Assembly: GCA_028565635.1 (NCBI GenBank) | Contig: JAOXYB010039795.1 | Coordinates: 1 to 13,194 of the forward strand | Reading direction: 5' to 3' | Source of the DNA: Phoronis ovalis | Taxonomy: Eukaryota > Phoronida > Phoronidae | DNA length: 13,194 bases | Shown: positions 1 to 6,800 of the stretch, in pieces | Numbering within the stretch: the first letter of the stretch is position 1 | Layout of the letters: each line of letters starts with the position of its first letter | Program-made: the position numbers and the translations under genes | The notes under the pieces: generated by a model | The model's database searches: none | What the model was told of the DNA's origin: nothing | Seen by the model: the letters and a program-made list of their open reading frames with translations, nothing else

Positions 1-785
1 GATTCACGAAGGTCATAGGTTGGTGGGTGTATTAGACCAAGTGACATTTCAAATTGACCTTGAGAAGTAGGTCATATACCAATATGATTCTTTGACATTT
101 TTTGTTGTGCGTAACACTTTCTTTGTTACATAATAACTGCTTCGGTTTTTATCTGATCAGCTTTATATTTGGTACGCCATTTCGAGAAAGACAAAGCAAA
201 ACCACCTATTTTCCTTTTAAACCAAAAATTTGACATTTTCCCTCTACTATCAACTTCAAAACTGTTATACATACAAAGATGGCTTTACAATTAACTAATG
301 AAACTACATCATATGATGGGCATCTGTCTGCACCAGCAGACCTCTTGTTCCTTTTATGTTTCCCCTAGGCAGCCATGGGACATTTCTATTTGAAAGTGGA
401 GATTATATCTAAGCTTACCAACACACACAGTTTTCTTTGTATTTCTCACTAATTCCACCTACCAGTATGTTGGTAGAGGTCATGAAGGTCACATCGAAGT
501 TATTTGGTTAAGACTGCATGAAAAATTGGGAGAATAGGCATGCGACATGATTATATTTATTTATGACTGAACAGAATTTTTCATGAAGAGTTAGTCTATT
601 TACTAGAAGACAAATTAATATCTTACTTTGACAGACTCGGAGGTGCATGGGAAATTTTAAAATTGTATCATTATGCCAGTTGACCATGACTAGTCGAAAG
701 TATATAAACTTAGTATTTCTCTTCTGCAGGGTTGTAATAATTTTATTTTTAAATATCATGCTAAAATTGTTTCTTCACTCTATAG
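1..785 (+). other. upstream intron (partial) of the CACHD1-like gene
   Basis: Because 786 follows an AG acceptor in mid-codon, the preceding DNA must be intron for some distance. No coding exon was found in it. It carries four AGGTCA-type half sites (10, 69, 477, 486) and the inverse TGACCT at 55. Confidence 0.7.
477..491 (+). promoter_or_regulatory. AGGTCA direct repeat with 3-bp spacer
   Basis: AGGTCA-TGA-AGGTCA is a perfect DR3 arrangement of the nuclear-receptor half site. VDR/RXR-type receptors bind DR3 in vertebrates. Binding here is only a possibility, since AGGTCA-rich units also occur in dispersed repeats of invertebrate genomes. Confidence 0.3.
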
Positions 786-896
786 GTATAAAAGAAGTGT
801 ATCCTATCGTGGTTTGAATGTCTTGTCTGCTCCATATGAAGATGCTTGGGGCTCTGGGCTTCTTGTAACGTTTGGCCATACAATTTACCAGGGAAA
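786..896 (+). CDS. CACHD1-like exon A (Cache region)
   Basis: The acceptor is CTATAG before 786 and the donor is GTAAGT at 897. The exon encodes residues 1-36 and two bases of residue 37. The peptide includes LNVLSAPYEDAWGSGLLVTF, which fits the beta-rich middle of a Cache domain. The exon starts on the third base of a codon, so the upstream exon must end in phase 2. Confidence 0.85.
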
Positions 897-3800
897 GTAA
901 GTTAGCAGCTTGTGAGATTTTGATGCTAAAATTATGAAAAGTTGGAATTCTGAATACTATATTCTTAACTTTGGTTTAAGATGGTTTTAAATCGGAAGAC
1001 TATACACGTTACTTAGCTTTATATATTAACTAGTTATAGCCTAATAAATCAATAATTACGTAATACAGCTCTGATTGATATTTTTTTGGCATCTCTCCGA
1101 ATTAGCTGATTTTAATGTACATAAAAAAATATAGTACCTTTCACTCAGTCTATGTTTTTATTTTTTTAGAGCAAATGGGGAACATTCTTCAGGTGATTTA
1201 ATTGCTGGAGTTATGGCAACAGATCTTACCCTGAAATCCTTTTATTCTAAAATGACAGAAGCTAATTCTATTTGCTCTGATGGGAGCTTAATGTAAGCAT
1301 AATTATAGTCATGTCGCGATTCACTTTTTTCACGATTGGAAGCAAATCTCGATTCTTACCTCATGATACCATTATTTACGAAGCGGATCTCGATTCTGTT
1401 TACTAAATTTTGTTATTTCGATATGCGACGTCGACATTATATAATAAAATACAATGAATTTAAGTTTACAAATTAAACTCTATTAAATAATTTAACACTG
1501 ACAACTTCTCTAAAATTATAAATTAACCAAAAATAACTTATTTACTTTCATTCAAGGCAAGTGAAACAGTGGCAAATTAATCTACATCCAGTCTTCCATG
1601 GTTCTAGCTTTCTGTAACAACCTATAGGCTGGATAGTTTGATTCACCATTCCACTTCACTTCAGAGACTTTTAAAAATTTCCTTTACTCCTATTGGCTGA
1701 ATTATTGCATGTGCACATTCCCAGTTTGCAAATAACTCACTCAGACTTCACTGACCAGAACTTTCACAAGCACTAGCAGTTTTTTTTGGCTACCTTAGAA
1801 GGATTTGATGGTCCTTTAATTGTCACGTTGAGATTTCAGTTAATAATTCTCATCATCCAACCACTGCTTGCCCTTTAGATGGGCTGCCATGCACTTGATG
1901 ATATATAACTCAGTTCCGTATCACATAGTTTGCAAATTGTCTTACTTTATCTGTAGTCTGTATGCCCCCAATCGTTCCTGCATTAAATCCAAGTACTGCC
2001 ATCTGGCAGACTTAAGTGTCGTTGGAGCCTGGGACTTTGACAGCAACAGGCTGTGTAGCCATTTGTTCTATACCATACGTTTTTGCATTATATCAAAAGT
2101 TGTAATTGGCCAAATGAAAACCATAGACATTGATAATATGCTAACTAATCATATACCGCGTAGCATTGAGGAGAAGGAAGTTACCAGAACATGTTTTTGA
2201 TGCTGATAAAATTAGGTCAACAGTTTAACCAAGAAAATAATTTGGAAAGACCTTTTGTTTATTTTTACATTTTATATTATATTTATAGACTGAGGTTTAA
2301 TGAATTTGATTTTGTTTAAGATTTTTAAATATTGACTAAAGTATAATGATTTAAATATCTATATGTAAATCAGTTCTGAATGTTGTCAATTATAAAAGAT
2401 AACTTCTATATTTTGAAATAACAAATAATTTGTTAATTACTATTTATAGATGTTTTGTGATGGACAGTAGTGGGTATCTTGTAATGCATCCAGATTTTGT
2501 TGATGGTGATGAAGATACAAGTGAAATAACAAACATTCATATCATTGATAAGGTATTTTTTATTTGTATTAATCTGCTAAATTAATTAGTTTTGAAATTA
2601 ATTGGCAGAATCTATCAAATGGTAGTTGGTTGAAAAACTATATCATTCTGTAACAATGGACTGCTAATCCATAATTAATACTGAATTAGTGAATAAAAAT
2701 GATTGTCTGTCAGTAATGTCAAAAAAGTGATTGTTGTAATCCAAAAGGATTAAAAAATATTGAGCGATAAAGTTACTAAAAATACTGTACATGTACTTTA
2801 ATATGTATTATTAAAAAACAATTCAGCATAATTATAATGCAATGGATATCTGCTTTTAGATCCCATCAGTTGCTTATCGTTTAATCTCGGAAAATGTGTT
2901 AAAAAGAGAAGCCTGTATTAACTACGAAAGCATTGCTTTTAATGCATACTGGAGAGTAAGTATGAATGGGTAATTAATTTTCTACTAATAGGAATATTTA
3001 TTTTTAAATGTTCAAATAATATGTTAACAAATGATGGTAACTTGTAACCCTTTTAATGAAGCCTGCATGAGTGAACAGAATTAACTAAAATTTTGATTAT
3101 TACGAGACCAAACAAGTAAGGATTTTAAAATCCATTCTGAAATGATTCAGATGTAATGCAATTTATCTAATCTGTGACTGTGCTATAGTGCAAAGTGAGT
3201 TCACTAATATACAATACCATGGCAGCAAAGCACATAATAGCCAAAGACTGCTTTTTTGCATGTTTCACAATTTTTCTGTGAAGCATTTCTAGCATGCAAT
3301 GTGTTGTGTATAAATCATGCTAACATGCAGAGCTGTCTCATTATTCACTCACAAAACGAAAAAAAAGAACAGTTGTGGCTCTACCAAGTACATGTAAATA
3401 ATCTATTAGTAAATACTAGTAAATAAATCCAATGGCAGTAGTAGTTTATTCTTCATTATCAGCTGTAAATATATGTTTTTTAGTCAGTGTACTAATCTCA
3501 GACAGTTAACTTTGGAACAGTTACTGTTCTGGCCAAACAACAATTAACGTGAGATAAATAGATAATTAATTATGAATAGATAATTTCATTAAAACAAAAT
3601 TCAATTAATTCAAAGACAGTTAGATACTTATTAACTTGAAGAACAAAAGGTATCTGGGTGTGTTTATCATTACAGGTGGATTTGACTTCACGTTATGAGA
3701 CAACTGATGTTGTAGTAGAATATGTGGAAAACAGCAATGTGTATGTTGGAGTCTATTCAACTGAAATTTCATCTTATGATTACTGCAAGTGTGAGGTACA

Positions 3801-6800
3801 TGTATGTTGTAATGAACAGTTAAACTTTAGTCTGATTTCAGTTGCAAATCAGTATATGATTTAATTATACCAGGTGGTATTGGCATGTTGACTAGTACAT
3901 TATGCTGCATGCATGCACACCAAATTATCCAGTAATTTCTTAAAACACTTATGAGTCAGTGATATAATTTATATAAAATGGAAACCAGATTATTCACCAC
4001 TTTCTAAATTCATTTTTCATTTGTCTGACTATGTACATTATAATATTGTTTAACTTTCTGAACAATCCTTTTGTTATTTCTTTATTTCTATTAATTTTCT
4101 GGTGAATTAGAAGTCAACTCACATGTTATGCATTATAACGTTCTATTTACCATTGCTTTGATTTTAGGATAAATACAGTGAATGCTCATACTCGTATGAT
4201 GCTGGATCAAGCAACAAGCCATGTGAATGTCCCTGTTTCACAAAAGCCATCTACAACTACTGTGAAAACAAATTCAATGTAAACAGGTGAACAAGATATT
4301 TGGTGTCAATGTTTTTGTAGTAGTTTGATTTTATCATTAAATAAGTAATATTAATTTATTTGAAAATGGAAAAAGTAAAACTATATTTAGTAAACTTGAA
4401 TTTCTTTGATGTAGCTTTTATACAAGACATTTTATATGAAATAATTTCTTAAATATATATTCTGTACATAACTCAAGTAAAAATCACAATTTTATTTAGT
4501 GACTCCTTGGTAGCATGTTCTCCAAGGACGCCAGAACCTGAATACAGTATCGAAAGTGAGGAATCCAAAATTGAGAATCTGCAAAGATGTTTTGATAACA
4601 AATGTTCTGAAAGAACAGATAAAAAGTAAGTGCTAATATAATTAAATAAAATCTGTTTCTATGGTTGAGTGATCAGAGATACTGTACAAGGCTGTCTAAG
4701 TTTGTTGATTCTAATGTGGGCATGGAGTGAGGAAGTACATTATACGTCAACGGTTTTCCCTCATGAATTGTGCTTCATTTGGGGGTATATGCTTATGATG
4801 TATACTAGCCTCGGACATCTTTCCATCATGGTTTTCTAGGCATTTTAAAATAAATACCTTTTCACTGCAATTAAGTCGCTATGTAGTGGATTACATTTAA
4901 TATTTTGTATATTAAATTTAATATTAAACAATAAACCATGGAAGACCTACAGGGAGGAAACATAGAACAATTAGTGTTGTCATTATATAAATATTCTACA
5001 ACAGACAGAGATTGCTATTGATTTATCTTATTTTGTATAAATGTTGACTTGATCACTTATAACACTATGCCTGCATTAGACATACGCAATTGTATTTGTT
5101 TCTTCACTGCTTTCGCAAACTGAACCAAAACCAATGGAAATATCTTATGTTCTTTGGTCCAATATATGCTTTGTTTTTGTAATTTATGTTATAATTAATA
5201 TTTCAATTCATAAACATAATAATTTATGTAATTTATTTTTTTGGTTAACTGTCACTTTTATGCATTTCTAAAGTACAGGCTTTAAAAGACGAGAATTCAA
5301 CTAAAGGATGCTGGGATTGGAAGACATTGACATGCAAAGAGTATATTACATCTCTTCTGACATTCTATACTTTTATTGGTGCTGTTCATTCACAGGAGCT
5401 ACCTATTGCTGATATACAGAAATTGATCTTGCAATCAGTTCGCAGATCAGATGCAACATATACTATATCCATAGAGCATTTGGATATCACATATCTAGTT
5501 GAACTGCCATATGGGGGTCAGCTCGATAGTCCGACATCCCATTAGTCCAACATGAGACATGGCCCATTAGTCCGAAATTAAATAACCAATTTTTGACGGA
5601 TGCTTTGCTAACTTAGAGCTGAAATTAATGATCACAAAATGTTACACGTTCGAACAATGCAATCCACAAAGTTATACGGTACTCTTTTTGACAATATTCA
5701 TTACGTTGTTATAATTCAGAAACCTCTTGAATATTGAATTCATATTTTTTTACTTTCTGATCCAAGTGAATTCGCACAGATATGTCCATGTACAAATTGA
5801 CAGTTACGCCATACTGACCACCCCACTCTTAACATTATACTATTTATTGTAGGACGACACTGTTCTTCCTCTACGTAGTTTTGCTAAACAGATCTGTTCT
5901 ACTATACATTGTATCAATTTTAGACAAAAAAACACTAATTGCAAATAGCTCTAAAGCATAATATTACTAAAAAGCACACGGGAAACGTGAATAGCAAGTA
6001 AAGTAAGAGCAAGCAAATATGAAAACTGCGGCTAAATTATGAACACCTGTGTACAGCAAGTTTTCTGCCTTCCCATAATAATGTAAATTTACTATACATT
6101 TAATTAACTGAACACAAAATTATTTAAAATTTCTTAGTTGTTAAAATTTATTAGTCTAACTGATACATTTTTAAAAATTCAAATTTTAAATGATTCTGCA
6201 TTTTAATAAAAACACTTATCTACATACTATCTATCATTTCAGTAAATGTAATTTTCCCTTTTTTCCTCACTTTGAACTTCATAACATAAAGGAAATGTGG
6301 CTATTGAATACTGTATAAATAATGTTTTAGTTTAAAAGAAATACTGATTTGCAACAGAATGTGTTAAAAGATAAACTAAAATTGGATATTTCGTCCTTTC
6401 GAACAAGCATTAGAAAGGAAATGTCTTTATTGTTACATTAAAATGTTAGTATCTGTCATCAAATGAAATAACAATGTAAACATGGGCTATAGGTATTCTA
6501 AACAGCATATAATAATGTTGTTTTTTATGAAAATCAAAATTATTGCGTTTGATTCAATACTGTAGAACACAGTCAATAATAGCGCAAAAAAGATGCTCTA
6601 CTTTATGTGCTGCCACATGTAACAGCACCGGTAAGCGCTTTAACGTTATGAATTTTTACAGTTTTTTTAGAACATAGTTGACAAGTAATTAATAAACTAA
6701 ATAAAAGTGTTAAATGTGACTTAGAACACAAACTGCACAGAAAGTAAAAATTGATGGTAAGATGCTCATTATATAGATCTGCATTATATTACCAGTTTTT

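Noticed and set aside
508-759. 83-codon minus-strand frame in the first intron
   Set aside because: It has AT-rich composition and no domain or splice support, and lies in an intron.
1868-2200. 110-codon plus-strand open frame in intron 2
   Set aside because: It starts at TTG, has no recognisable domain, and overlaps a minus-strand block whose residues look more coding-like; probably a shadow.
5279-5514. Treating this segment as a constitutive CACHD1-like exon between G and H
   Set aside because: Exon G ends in phase 2 and exon H starts in the matching phase, so they join directly. The segment's only plausible acceptors give phase 0 or 1, which would break the frame.
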